Below, piece by piece: positions 28,567 to 36,994 of a stretch of DNA of 64,000 nucleotides. The translations under genes were made by a program, and so were the position numbers. The notes under the pieces are model-generated. The model made no database searches. It was not told the DNA's origin and worked only from the letters and a program-made list of their open reading frames with translations. Within the stretch, counting starts at the first letter, position 1; the number at the start of each line of letters is the position of its first letter. The DNA comes from Chryseobacterium sp. MYb264 (GTDB lineage Bacteria > Bacteroidota > Bacteroidia > Flavobacteriales > Weeksellaceae), in assembly GCF_035974275.1 (NCBI RefSeq), contig NZ_CP142422.1:868001-932000 (forward strand), read 5' to 3'.

Positions 28567-28595
28567 GCGTTGATTCCTATACTAAGAATCAACGC
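28567..28595 (-). terminator. terminator of the aminotransferase gene
   Basis: GCGTTGATTC and GAATCAACGC form a 10-bp stem, followed on the minus strand by T5ATT. It lies 25 bases behind the aminotransferase stop codon. Confidence 0.85.
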
Positions 28596-28620
28596 GTTAA
28601 AGTTAAAATATTTTTTTTAA

Positions 28621-29874
28621 TTATTTTAAATTATTTAATGCCTTTTCCAATTTCGGCATCATTCCAGCGATTTCTTCCGTCGCCAAGCCTCCTACAGAAG
28701 CTCTGAACCAAGGCTCAGATTTTTCTTCTCCGAAAGCTGAGAAAGGAACCAAAGCAACACCTGCTTCGTTGATTAAATAGAATACCAAATCAGAAGAATT
28801 TTCGATAACTGCTCCGTCGGGTTTTGTTGTTCCGATATAATCTAATTTAATTGTCAGGTAAAGTGCTCCCATTGGTTCAATGCTGTCAACCGCAAGACCT
28901 TTTCCTTTCAAATCCTGAATTCCTCCGTGAAGAACTTTTAAGCTCGCTTCTAATTTATTTTTGAAATCATCAACGAAAGCATTTACTTCCTCAGGATTTT
29001 CGTAATATTTTGCAGTAGCTTCCTGTTCTGGTTTTGGAGCCCAAGCTCCAACGTGCGTTAAAAGAGCCTTCATTTTATCTAAAATATGAGCCGGACCAAA
29101 TCCCCAACCTACTCTAACTCCCGTTGCTGCAAGGCATTTCGAGATACCGTCGATGTAAATTGTATATGCTCTCATTTCAGGGAAAAGAGAAACCGGGTCT
29201 ACGTGCTCTGCTCCGAAAGTAAGGTTAGAATAGATTTGATCGTACATTAAGTACAATGGCTTTTCGTCTTCGCCTCTTTTTTTATTTTCTTCTAAAATCA
29301 ATTCGCAGATTTCGGAAAGCTGTTCTTTTGTGAACATAGTCCCCGTTGGGTTCAATGGCGAACAAAGCGCTACCAAAACAGCTCCTGACAAATGAGGTCT
29401 TAAATCATCAGCAGTCGGAAGGAAGTTGTTTTCCGGAGTTGTTTTTACTTCAATAGCATCCGCTGAAGTAAGGTAAGCGTAATGGTTGTTATTCCATGAC
29501 GGTGTAGGATATACTACTTTATCACCTTCGTCAACAATTGTTTTGTAAACAGCATAAATTAATGGTCTTGAACCTGCTGTGATTAAAATATCGTTTGGAG
29601 AATAATCTAAATTCCATCTTGTTTTCAAGTCTTTAGAAACTTCCTTTCTTAAAGATAAAAGCCCGTTAGCAGGCGGATAATTTGTCAGATTATTCTGATA
29701 AGCCTTTTGAATTTCCTCCTTCAATTTTGCAGGAATCGGATAAATATTAGAATTTAAATCACCAATCGTAAGATTTGCGATCTCCGCTCCTTTTGCCTTT
29801 AAATCATTTACTTCATTACCAATTTTTACAATTTCAGAACCAATCAGGTTCGCCGCTAATTTTGAAACTTTCAC
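28621..29874 (-). CDS. PLP-dependent aminotransferase, class I/II
   Basis: The 417-residue fold-type I aminotransferase has SPLNPTGTMF (Asn175), the PLP-binding Asp/Tyr in LYLMYDQIYSN, and Schiff-base Lys246 in YIDGISKCLAATGVRVGW. The closing Arg lies in PWFRASVGG. It belongs to the aspartate/aromatic/branched-chain aminotransferase group. The amino donor cannot be told from sequence. It is cytosolic and transcribed alone, with an octamer repeat behind the upstream gene and its own terminator. Confidence 0.9.
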   Translation of the reverse strand: MKVSKLAANLIGSEIVKIGNEVNDLKAKGAEIANLTIGDLNSNIYPIPAKLKEEIQKAYQNNLTNYPPANGLLSLRKEVSKDLKTRWNLDYSPNDILITAGSRPLIYAVYKTIVDEGDKVVYPTPSWNNNHYAYLTSADAIEVKTTPENNFLPTADDLRPHLSGAVLVALCSPLNPTGTMFTKEQLSEICELILEENKKRGEDEKPLYLMYDQIYSNLTFGAEHVDPVSLFPEMRAYTIYIDGISKCLAATGVRVGWGFGPAHILDKMKALLTHVGAWAPKPEQEATAKYYENPEEVNAFVDDFKNKLEASLKVLHGGIQDLKGKGLAVDSIEPMGALYLTIKLDYIGTTKPDGAVIENSSDLVFYLINEAGVALVPFSAFGEEKSEPWFRASVGGLATEEIAGMMPKLEKALNNLK

Positions 29875-29915
29875 TTTATTTTTATTTAATTATTTTAATG
29901 TAATAACCTAACCTA

Positions 29916-30075
29916 ACAATGTACTAATGTAACAATGTACTAATGTAACAATGTACTAATGTAAAAATGTACTAATGTAAAAATGTACTAATGTAACAAT
30001 GTAATAATGTAACAATGTAATAATGTAACAATTTAGCAATAATTTGTACATTACTAGACTGCTGCATTGTTGCAT
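29916..30075. repeat. inverted octamer array (NNAATGTA x15), locus C
   Basis: Fifteen uninterrupted 8-bp units NNAATGTA occupy 29916-30035, the first two bases alternating mainly AC/CT/AA/AT. The segment 30045-30075 then holds inverted units (GTACATTACTAGACTGCTGCATTGTTGCATT). The array ends six bases before the stop codon of the phosphohexomutase gene, so it forms that gene's 3' flank. Confidence 0.85.
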
Positions 30076-30080
30076 TTAAT

Positions 30081-31796
30081 TTAAGTCAATTGTAAGTCTG
30101 TTTTAACCTGATTCATCTTCTCCTCCAGAGATTTCAATTTATCTCTGAAATCTGCTTCAGAAGTAATTGCATCTTTTACAGAAATATAAAATTTAATCTT
30201 AGGTTCTGTTCCAGAGGGTCTTACACAAACTTTTGTTCCGTCCTGAGTATAATAAATCAGAACATTCGATTTTGGAATGTCATTCATCACTTCTTTTTCT
30301 CCTCTTGAAACGATGAAATTAGTCTGTTCTTTGAAGTCCTTCACTTCTTCAACCAATGAACCAGCCAATTCTTTCGGAGGATTTTCACGGAAATTCTTCA
30401 TCATATTCTGAATTTCTTCTGCCCCGTCTCTCCCTTTTCTTACTAAATTCACCAAACCTTCGTAATACATTCCGGTTTCCTGATAAATTTCAATCAGATA
30501 TTGGTACATTGTTCTTCCGTTAGCCTTACACCATGCAGCGATTTCACAAGCTAAAAGAATACTTCCGCAAGAATCTTTATCACGAACGAAATCTCCCGTC
30601 ATAAATCCGAAGCTTTCTTCGCCTCCACAAACGAATTTTTCTCTTCCTTCAAAATCGCGGATCATTTTTCCGATCCATTTGAAACCCGTTAACCCTACTT
30701 TACAGTCAACCCCGAATTTCTGAGCGATATCAAAGAAAATATCTGAAGTCACGATGGTAGAACCGATGAATTCTTTTCCTGTAATTTTATCAAGCTTTCT
30801 CCATTCATTTAAAATATAATAGGTCAGAATGGTATTTGTCTGGTTTCCATTCAATAACTGAATTTCTCCATCTAAATTTCTTACTGCAATTCCTAACCTA
30901 TCACCATCCGGATCGGTTCCGATAACGATGTCGGCATTGGTAATTTTTGCTAAATCCATCGCCATTTCCAACGCTGCCGGCTCTTCCGGGTTCGGAGAAT
31001 CAACGGTTGGGAAATTTCCGCTAGGAATCATTTGTTCCGTAACCAAATCAATTTTCTTGAAACCAGCTTTTTTCAGCGCTTGAGGAACTGTTGTATACGT
31101 TGTTCCGTGAATCGATGTGAAAACGATATTTAAATTTTCTTTTCCAACATTCTGATACGTAGAATTCTCGATACAGGCATCGATGTACACTTCATCCTGC
31201 TCCTCTCCGATCCATTCGATTAAATCATCATTTCCGTCAAATTTAATATCTTCAAATTTCGTAGAATATACTTCGTTAATGATCGCTTCATCATGTGGCG
31301 GAACAATTTGCGCTCCGTCATTCCAATATACTTTGTAACCGTTGTATTCAGGCGGATTGTGAGAAGCTGTCAACACAATTCCTCCATTACATTTTTTATC
31401 ACGAACGGTGAAAGACAATTCCGGAGTCGGTCTGTGATCCTTGAAAAGCAATACTTTAATCCCGTTTGCTGTTAAAACATCAGCCACCAATTTTCCGAAT
31501 TCTCTTGAATTATTTCTAACATCATAAGCAATTGCCACACTGATTTCCTCTCCTTGAAACTGCTTTAACATATAATTCGCAAGTCCCTGTGTAGCTTGAC
31601 CTAACGTATACTTATTTAAACGATTGGTACCTACACCCATAATTCCTCTCATCCCTCCTGTTCCGAATTCAAGCTCTCTGTAAAAAGAGTCTTCCAAATC
31701 AGGAGAATTGCTGTCAATTAATGACTGAACAGCATCTCTTGTTTCCTTATCGAATGTATCGCTTAACCAAAGCTTCGCTTTTTCTAATGTTGACAT
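30081..31796 (-). CDS. phosphoglucomutase/phosphomannomutase (phospho-sugar mutase)
   Basis: This 571-residue alpha-D-phosphohexomutase interconverts 1- and 6-phospho sugars. ELEFGTGGMRGIMG lies at the N-terminus. The active serine loop is TASHNPPEYNG (Ser145), the Mg site is GTDPDGDRLG, the sugar-binding loop is CGGEESFGF, and RPSGTEPKIKFY binds phosphate at the C-terminus. The length and GTGGMRG motif fit the PGM2-like branch acting on glucose, ribose or deoxyribose phosphates. Exact specificity is not settled. It appears monocistronic. Confidence 0.93.
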   Translation of the reverse strand: MSTLEKAKLWLSDTFDKETRDAVQSLIDSNSPDLEDSFYRELEFGTGGMRGIMGVGTNRLNKYTLGQATQGLANYMLKQFQGEEISVAIAYDVRNNSREFGKLVADVLTANGIKVLLFKDHRPTPELSFTVRDKKCNGGIVLTASHNPPEYNGYKVYWNDGAQIVPPHDEAIINEVYSTKFEDIKFDGNDDLIEWIGEEQDEVYIDACIENSTYQNVGKENLNIVFTSIHGTTYTTVPQALKKAGFKKIDLVTEQMIPSGNFPTVDSPNPEEPAALEMAMDLAKITNADIVIGTDPDGDRLGIAVRNLDGEIQLLNGNQTNTILTYYILNEWRKLDKITGKEFIGSTIVTSDIFFDIAQKFGVDCKVGLTGFKWIGKMIRDFEGREKFVCGGEESFGFMTGDFVRDKDSCGSILLACEIAAWCKANGRTMYQYLIEIYQETGMYYEGLVNLVRKGRDGAEEIQNMMKNFRENPPKELAGSLVEEVKDFKEQTNFIVSRGEKEVMNDIPKSNVLIYYTQDGTKVCVRPSGTEPKIKFYISVKDAITSEADFRDKLKSLEEKMNQVKTDLQLT

Positions 31797-31928
31797 ATTT
31801 TTATTTTGTTCTATAGTTTGTAAAGTTCCAGTTTTAATTTATTTGTTTTATCATTTCCATGAATAAAGAATCATTACTTAAGAGATTCTTCATTATACTT
31901 TGCTTGATTCAGAATGATAATTGTTTAA

Positions 31929-32540
31929 TTATAATCTACTAAGTTCAATTTTTAAATTGGGTAATTTTTCTTTTAATGAATTTATTTTCAATTGCAAATC
32001 ATTTAATTCAAAAACAGAATTCCCAAAAATTTCTTTGTTAATTTCAAAGCTAATCATTGTACATTCTTCTGAAATATCAGTTGTAGAAGTTTCTTTAAAA
32101 ACGGTTTTTCCTTTTTCAAAAATAAAATGACCTCTTTGTTTCTTCCAACTTGTTTCTAATTCACATTTATCTGAAACTGCATTAATTGTTGCCATTCCAA
32201 CTCGACAGAATTCATCACCAACTTCCAAATGCTTTTTTTCGTTGCTACAAGCTCCGATTTTTGTCATAATACATTCGGCTTTAGTTAAATCCCAAAAATT
32301 TTCCAAAGACATTCCTGCATTATATTTTATTTTCAATGAATTTCCACTCGCATAAACGAAAATTTCATCACAATTATTATCAAAACATTCGTCAATTGCA
32401 TGACATAAAGATCCAAATACAAGAGAGTTTAAATTGTTTTCTTTAAAACAATCTTCAAAATATAGTTGAGGACGAAGTCTTACATGCTCCATTCCTTCCA
32501 AAGTTTGAATACTACTCGCCGTATATTTTTTCTCTTCCAA
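31929..32540 (-). CDS. stand-alone GyrB-like GHKL domain with lost catalytic residues
   Basis: All 203 residues align with the ATPase domain of GyrB. YTASSIQTLEGMEHVRLRP matches the SIxVLEGLExVRKRP start, CHAIDECFDNNCDEI matches VDNAIDEALAGxCxEI, AECIMTKIGA matches AEVIMTxLHA, GMATINAVSDKCEL matches GVSVVNALSxKLEL, and ECTMISFEINKEIF matches GTxVxFxPDxEIF. Yet the catalytic Glu position is Gly43, the Mg-binding Asn is His47, the adenine-contact Asp region reads KYNAGMS, and the glycine-rich lid reads GDEFCRVG. ATP hydrolysis therefore seems impossible. No transducer or TOPRIM domain follows. It is the last gene of a six-gene envelope operon (3-base gap). Function is unknown. Confidence 0.78.
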   Translation of the reverse strand: MEEKKYTASSIQTLEGMEHVRLRPQLYFEDCFKENNLNSLVFGSLCHAIDECFDNNCDEIFVYASGNSLKIKYNAGMSLENFWDLTKAECIMTKIGACSNEKKHLEVGDEFCRVGMATINAVSDKCELETSWKKQRGHFIFEKGKTVFKETSTTDISEECTMISFEINKEIFGNSVFELNDLQLKINSLKEKLPNLKIELSRL

Positions 32541-32543
32541 TTA

Positions 32544-33248
32544 TTAATCTAATTTCTTATTCTCTACCCTCGTATCTTTATCTATCTTAAAAGCACGAAT
32601 TGGGTCATTATAATAAACAAATTTCGCGGTATTCTGAATATGTCCTTTTAATGAATCTTTTACGTTTACTTCTGCGTAATTTCCATTTTTAGAATCGATT
32701 TTCAGCTTTTCAATTTTCCAATAAGGAGAGATCAAACTTGCTGTATCAGAGATCTTTATCACGGCTTCTTTTGTTTGACCTAAAAAGTTAGCTCTGCTTC
32801 GGTTCAGCATTTCAACTTCTGCTCTTCTTGTGTTTACCGAACCCATAAATGTAGCGTTATTTTTTAAATTAAGCCTAAAATTATCGGTCTTAATTTCGCT
32901 CGAAATATTCATTTCTACAGAATCAGAAATCGCTACTTTCTCAAGATTATATTTTGAATAAATCGTTACATTATAAAAATCAACGCCTTTTGTTCCGCGT
33001 TTTTCTTTGATGGAAAGCGTTTTATCTTTTACGTCAACATCAAGATTATCAGCAATATTCGGATACGTTTCTATCTGAACAAAGTTTTTCGGACCTCTTG
33101 CATAAAATACTCTGAATTTTCCATTCAGATCAAGATTCACAAATTCGGAAACATCAACATCTTTCGTTTCGATCTCTTTCCCTTCCGGAGAGATTTTTCC
33201 GCACGAAACAACTGCCACCAACATGAATGTGTAAAATATATTTTTCAT
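32544..33248 (-). CDS. head-GIN domain lipoprotein (DUF2807)
   Basis: From the methionine at 33248 the protein has 234 residues. It has a short lipoprotein signal (MKNIFYTFMLVAVVSCGK) and a GIN-type beta-helical domain: VSEFVNLDLNGKFRVFYARG, then NVTIYSKYNLEKVAISDSVEMN, and ending with repeated short strands (FRLNLKNNATFMGSVNTRRAEVEML). The family is widespread in Bacteroidota cell envelopes and its function is not established. An alternative start at 33269 would overlap the upstream gene by 14 bases and place extra residues before the signal, so it is less likely. Confidence 0.85.
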   Translation of the reverse strand: MKNIFYTFMLVAVVSCGKISPEGKEIETKDVDVSEFVNLDLNGKFRVFYARGPKNFVQIETYPNIADNLDVDVKDKTLSIKEKRGTKGVDFYNVTIYSKYNLEKVAISDSVEMNISSEIKTDNFRLNLKNNATFMGSVNTRRAEVEMLNRSRANFLGQTKEAVIKISDTASLISPYWKIEKLKIDSKNGNYAEVNVKDSLKGHIQNTAKFVYYNDPIRAFKIDKDTRVENKKLD

Positions 33249-33255
33249 ATTTAAT

Positions 33256-33987
33256 TTAAAATATTTCATATAAAATTAAACTTATGATCATAATTTCTAT
33301 TCCTATTAATCCATAAAAAACCAATACTCGCCATAGTAAACCTGGTTTTGAGTATGAATTTTTAAAAGCATTCCAATAAGTAATTGCCGGGAAAAGAATA
33401 GAAAGACCGAATATAATTTTGTCGATGAAATCGAAAATCTTTGAAACCGGTTTCCACAAACCGATAAGACTAACAATATCATCCAACAAAAATAAGATTA
33501 AAATTCCTAAAAGACTCACTGTTCCGATGATAAAATGCTCGGCTATATTCAATTTTATTCTTTTAAATAAAAAATAAGCATTGACCGCAAGTATCGGAAT
33601 GATTACAAATAAAATGGTTTTTGAATATCGTGAGAAAAAATCTTTCATCTCCACAACATCATCGGTAAGAATCTGCGCAGGTGAATATTTTTCGTAGAAA
33701 TGATACGTAATTAGATTAAAACTAAAAAGAATCAGTAACAACGATATAAAATTGTTGTATCTGATTCTTTTTCCTGAAATATAATCCATTGCCGTTTTTC
33801 CGGGCCTGAATAAAATATCGTTTAAAGTTTGGAAAAATTTGGTTTCTACATGCCAAATCGATCCGAGAATATCATTTTTGATCAATGAATGTGGAGTTAT
33901 TCTTGCTGTGTCCGATTTCTGTCCGCAATGAGAGCAATACTCATCGGAAATTGAATGACCGCAGTTCAAACAACTTTTTTTATTCAT
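33256..33987 (-). CDS. DUF3667 membrane protein with N-terminal zinc ribbon
   Basis: The 243-residue protein begins with a four-cysteine zinc ribbon (Cys6, Cys9, Cys18, Cys21 in CLNC...CSHC). LKTLNDILFRPGKTAMDYISG-like sequence, characteristic of DUF3667, follows. About four to five membrane segments lie between residues 80 and 240. The family is confined largely to Bacteroidota and has no assigned function. It is tightly packed in the operon, 22 bases after the upstream small membrane protein gene. Confidence 0.85.
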   Translation of the reverse strand: MNKKSCLNCGHSISDEYCSHCGQKSDTARITPHSLIKNDILGSIWHVETKFFQTLNDILFRPGKTAMDYISGKRIRYNNFISLLLILFSFNLITYHFYEKYSPAQILTDDVVEMKDFFSRYSKTILFVIIPILAVNAYFLFKRIKLNIAEHFIIGTVSLLGILILFLLDDIVSLIGLWKPVSKIFDFIDKIIFGLSILFPAITYWNAFKNSYSKPGLLWRVLVFYGLIGIEIMIISLILYEIF

Positions 33988-34009
33988 TTAAATGATTTAA
34001 TACATTTCT

Positions 34010-34402
34010 TTAACTATTTTCAAGTGATAAAGCCGATATCATAAGAACGACAAAAACTAATGTTATTGCTATTCCGATAATCAAAGGAATCCAAATAGGT
34101 TTCTTTTCATATTGTTCTTCATTGGGAAAGTATTTTGGAAAAAAATAATAGGCAAGAATACATCCTCCAATCAAACCACATAAATATGCATAAGAGCTTT
34201 TAGGATTTTCCTGAATTGCTCCGAGAATTATTGCAATGATTGTCAACAGAATAGAAACACCTAAAACCGTATATGCTTCGGTCTTTCTTTTCGCTTCAAT
34301 TAAATTTTTGTATAATAAAACTCCTCCAAAAAGAGTTGAGAAAAATATAGAAAAACCTAAAATTGCCTGTTTCGAATATATTTTCGGTAATTTTTGTTCC
34401 AT
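34010..34402 (-). CDS. small four-helix membrane protein
   Basis: I do not recognise this 130-residue protein. It has a short polar N-terminus and about four hydrophobic segments (ILGFSIFFSTLFGGVLLY, VLGVSILLTIIAIILGAI, YLCGLIGGCILAYYFF, WIPLIIGIAITLVFVVLM). Its start lies one base from the stop of the glycosyltransferase gene, so translational coupling is likely. The operon context suggests an inner-membrane accessory role. Confidence 0.75.
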   Translation of the reverse strand: MEQKLPKIYSKQAILGFSIFFSTLFGGVLLYKNLIEAKRKTEAYTVLGVSILLTIIAIILGAIQENPKSSYAYLCGLIGGCILAYYFFPKYFPNEEQYEKKPIWIPLIIGIAITLVFVVLMISALSLENS

Positions 34403-34403
34403 A

Positions 34404-35354
34404 TTAAATTACTTCATCAATATTATAATTCTTATGCTCTCTATTTGTTCTAATGATCATTTCTCCTAAAAATCCTGCCACAAATAGCAAAGTTCCCATA
34501 ATCATCATTGTTAAAGCAATATAAAACCATGGATTATTAGTAATTAAATGCCCATAAATTCCTCTTGCAACATCAATTAATTTTGAAATTCCTAACCAAA
34601 GTGCAGAAAGGAAACCTACGATAAACATTAAAGTTCCCACAGCTCCGAAGAAATGCATTGGTCTTCCGCCAAAACGACTTACAAACCAAAGCGTTACCAA
34701 ATCCAGAAAACCTCTGATAAATCTTTCGGTTCCGAATTTTGAAGTTCCGTAAGGTCTCGCCTGATGCTTAACTTCTTTTTCCGTAATTCTTCTGAAACCT
34801 GCATTAGCCGCCAAAACAGGAATATATCGGTGCATATCTCCATATACGTCAATAGATTTTACAACCTGTTTTTTGTACGCTTTTAATCCGCAATTGAAAT
34901 CATTCAACTCTACTCCAGACACTTTTCTTGCTGCCGCATTGAATAATTTTGAAGGAATATTTTTCGTCATGACATTATCAAAACGCTTCTTTTTCCAACC
35001 GGAAACGATGTCGTAATTTTCATTCACAACCATTGCATATAATTCCGGAATTTCTTCTGGAAAATCCTGTAAATCAGCATCCATTGTAATGATAACATCG
35101 CCGTTTGTTCTTTCAAAAGCTGCATGAAGCGCCTGAGATTTCCCGTAATTTTTTGAGAATTTAATCGCATGAATCTGAGGGTGCTGAACCTTCAGATTTT
35201 CAATGATGCTCCACGATAAATCTGTACTTCCGTCATCTACAAACCAGATTTCATAGGATAAACTGTTTGATTTACAAACATTATCAATCCTTGAAAAAAG
35301 CTCTTCCAAAGAGGCTTCTTCGTTCAATAACGGAATAACTATAGATAAATTCAT
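34404..35354 (-). CDS. family 2 glycosyltransferase, DPM/ArnC-like, membrane-anchored
   Basis: The 316-residue protein has an N-terminal GT2 domain with VVIPLLNEE-like start (LSIVIPLLNEEASLEELF), VDDGSTDLSW and TMDADLQDFPEEI. An amphipathic region with GVELNDFNCGLKAYKKQV and two C-terminal transmembrane helices (about 230-310) follow. This is the arrangement of polyprenyl-phosphate glycosyltransferases that transfer a sugar from a nucleotide donor to undecaprenyl phosphate at the inner face of the inner membrane. The sugar is unknown. It could supply a lipid-linked donor for GT-C enzymes such as those at 2.8-7.7 kb, which is inference. Confidence 0.9.
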   Translation of the reverse strand: MNLSIVIPLLNEEASLEELFSRIDNVCKSNSLSYEIWFVDDGSTDLSWSIIENLKVQHPQIHAIKFSKNYGKSQALHAAFERTNGDVIITMDADLQDFPEEIPELYAMVVNENYDIVSGWKKKRFDNVMTKNIPSKLFNAAARKVSGVELNDFNCGLKAYKKQVVKSIDVYGDMHRYIPVLAANAGFRRITEKEVKHQARPYGTSKFGTERFIRGFLDLVTLWFVSRFGGRPMHFFGAVGTLMFIVGFLSALWLGISKLIDVARGIYGHLITNNPWFYIALTMMIMGTLLFVAGFLGEMIIRTNREHKNYNIDEVI

Positions 35355-35371
35355 TTAATTTTTAATAAAAA

Positions 35372-35968
35372 TTATTCTTGATTTGTTAATTCGGGATGAA
35401 TGGTTTTCGTTCTGAAAAACGCTCCGAAAAACACCGACAAAACTACGTAAAATATAAGAATTGCTGCAAAATATCCTGAAAAATGACTTGCCGTAAGCAT
35501 ATCTTTTCCTTTAATTGCTTCAGGATTAAATCTCTGAAGACCTTCTTTATATTTCTGCTCCAGCTCATCAATATCTTTCTGATGTTTTAAAATTTTCTTT
35601 GCCGAAGTATATTCAGCATCCAATTCTGCTTTTTGTCTTGTCACATATTGATAATTTAAAAGCTTTTTAGCATCTGTATCTACAAAATTTAAAAATAAAT
35701 AAATACTGAAAACTGAAAGTATTCCCCCAATGAACATCGGAACGAAAGCTCTTTTAAAAGCTTCTCTAAAATTCATTTTATGGTTGTTCCAATACGATTT
35801 TACTGACCAAAATGCGGTAATCGCATATAAAATCGGCAATACAAAAGCGTTGGCTTTCAATGAAATATCAAAATAGTTGATACCCGAGAAAAAAGTGTAC
35901 ACTACAAAAAAGACAATCATTGTAGCGATAAAAAGTATAATTCCTAATGTTGATGGACTTTTCGTCAT
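35372..35968 (-). CDS. DUF4199 domain membrane protein
   Basis: The 198-residue protein shows the DUF4199 layout: two N-terminal helices, FREAFKRAFVPMFIGG with a third helix, a charged coiled-coil-like stretch (about 95-145, KQKAELDAEY and KDIDELEQKYKEG) and a final helix. The function of the family is unknown. It is the first gene of the apparent six-gene operon running down to 31929, with 17 bases to the glycosyltransferase. Confidence 0.85.
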   Translation of the reverse strand: MTKSPSTLGIILFIATMIVFFVVYTFFSGINYFDISLKANAFVLPILYAITAFWSVKSYWNNHKMNFREAFKRAFVPMFIGGILSVFSIYLFLNFVDTDAKKLLNYQYVTRQKAELDAEYTSAKKILKHQKDIDELEQKYKEGLQRFNPEAIKGKDMLTASHFSGYFAAILIFYVVLSVFFGAFFRTKTIHPELTNQE

Positions 35969-36066
35969 ATTTAAATTTTAATAAAAAAAATGAAAAATTA
36001 TTGGTCTAAATTTCAGCAATTTAGCTTCAATAAAGGATTTTTAGAGTAATTTTTCTATAATTTTAT

Positions 36067-36096
36067 TTTGAAGTTTATAATTATTTCCTACCTTTG
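36067..36096 (+). promoter_or_regulatory. consensus promoter of the SRP RNA
   Basis: TTTG at 36067-36070 is followed after 18 bases by TACCTTTG at 36089-36096, a full Bacteroidota promoter. Start is predicted 5-7 bases later, at the first base of the RNA. Confidence 0.88.
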
Positions 36097-36100
36097 CAAC

Positions 36101-36193
36101 GGCAAGTCCTAAACAACCAGCTCCTGAGAATCCTCCAGGGTGGGAACGCAGCAAAGGTAATCGGTCGTAGCGGTGTGATTTAGGTAGCTTGCC
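36101..36193 (+). ncRNA. ffs: signal recognition particle RNA, small bacterial type (4.5S)
   Basis: The ends pair (GGCAAG with CTTGCC, then CCTAAA with TTTAGG), forming one long hairpin. The apical part contains CCTCCAGGGTGGGAACGCAGCAAAGG, cited here by its core GGGAACGCAGCAAAGG, which corresponds to the conserved Ffh-binding loop of 4.5S RNA (GGAAGCAGCC-like). The RNA is about 93 nt, has a perfect promoter 5 bases upstream and a T8 run directly after it for termination. It acts with Ffh to target membrane proteins. An 80-residue frame on the opposite strand is a shadow. Confidence 0.9.
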
Positions 36194-36302
36194 ATTTTTT
36201 TTTGGTTTTAAGTGAAGTAAGGTAATTTGAAGATTATCTTTTTTTATGTCTAAACTTTCCAACATTTCTATTTTAATTTTCAAATTACCTTTCCAAACTT
36301 TA

Positions 36303-36989
36303 TTAAAATTCGAACGTCTCGCCTAATTTTGGTAAAACAAGTTCTACATTTTTGTCTTCAAAATGCTTCAATGCACTTTCGTGGTTGATTTCAATTGCCG
36401 GGAAAGTATCAAAATGACATCCGATTACTTTTGGAGTCTTCAATAATTCCGCAGATGCAAAAGCCGCTTTTCTAGGACACATTGTATAATGGCTACCGAT
36501 CGGAAGGATAGAAAGGTCTAAATGCCCGTATAACCTTGGAAACAGCTCCATATCGGCCATCACACCGGTATCTCCAGCCATGTATAGGTTTTTACCTTCA
36601 GGAAGTCTGAAAATATATCCTACAGGAACGCCTCCATAGCTTCCATCTGGGAATGAACTCGTGTGGTGAGCCGGAACCATTGAAATCTTAAGATCGTCGA
36701 TTTTTGCCGATCCTCCTAAGTTCACATCGTCTCTGTTTTTAGCTGTTTTGAAATATCCACAAACCTCAGGAACCGCAATAATTGTAGCTTCCGGATGAAA
36801 CTGTAATACTTCTTCTACATCTGCAATGTGATCTCCGTGAGCGTGAGTCAGCAAGATATAATGGATTTTCTGAGCCGAAATATCAAACCCTGACTCTGCC
36901 TTTTTGTAATTGTAAAAAGGATCACTTAAAATCGTTTTGTCTTTGTACGTGAACAAAAAACAGTTTTGTCCTAAATATTGTATTTTCAT
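36303..36989 (-). CDS. MBL-fold metal-dependent hydrolase (UPF0173 type)
   Basis: The 228-residue protein is a metallo-beta-lactamase-fold hydrolase. THAHGDHIADVEEV carries the HxHxDH zinc motif, VPAHHTSSF gives the next His ligand, YMAGDTGVMADME the bridging Asp and GCHFDTF the last His. MKIQYLGQNCFLF and the short length fit the UPF0173 (YtkL-like) group, whose substrate is not established. It lies 5 bases after a small membrane protein gene. Confidence 0.9.
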   Translation of the reverse strand: MKIQYLGQNCFLFTYKDKTILSDPFYNYKKAESGFDISAQKIHYILLTHAHGDHIADVEEVLQFHPEATIIAVPEVCGYFKTAKNRDDVNLGGSAKIDDLKISMVPAHHTSSFPDGSYGGVPVGYIFRLPEGKNLYMAGDTGVMADMELFPRLYGHLDLSILPIGSHYTMCPRKAAFASAELLKTPKVIGCHFDTFPAIEINHESALKHFEDKNVELVLPKLGETFEF

Positions 36990-36994
36990 AATTT

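Noticed and set aside
29916..30035. CRISPR array
   Set aside because: The repeats are 8 bp without spacers and there are no cas genes; this is a short tandem array.
36041..36283. 80-residue minus-strand frame
   Set aside because: It is the reverse strand of the SRP RNA and carries no recognisable domain; the RNA evidence on the plus strand is much stronger.
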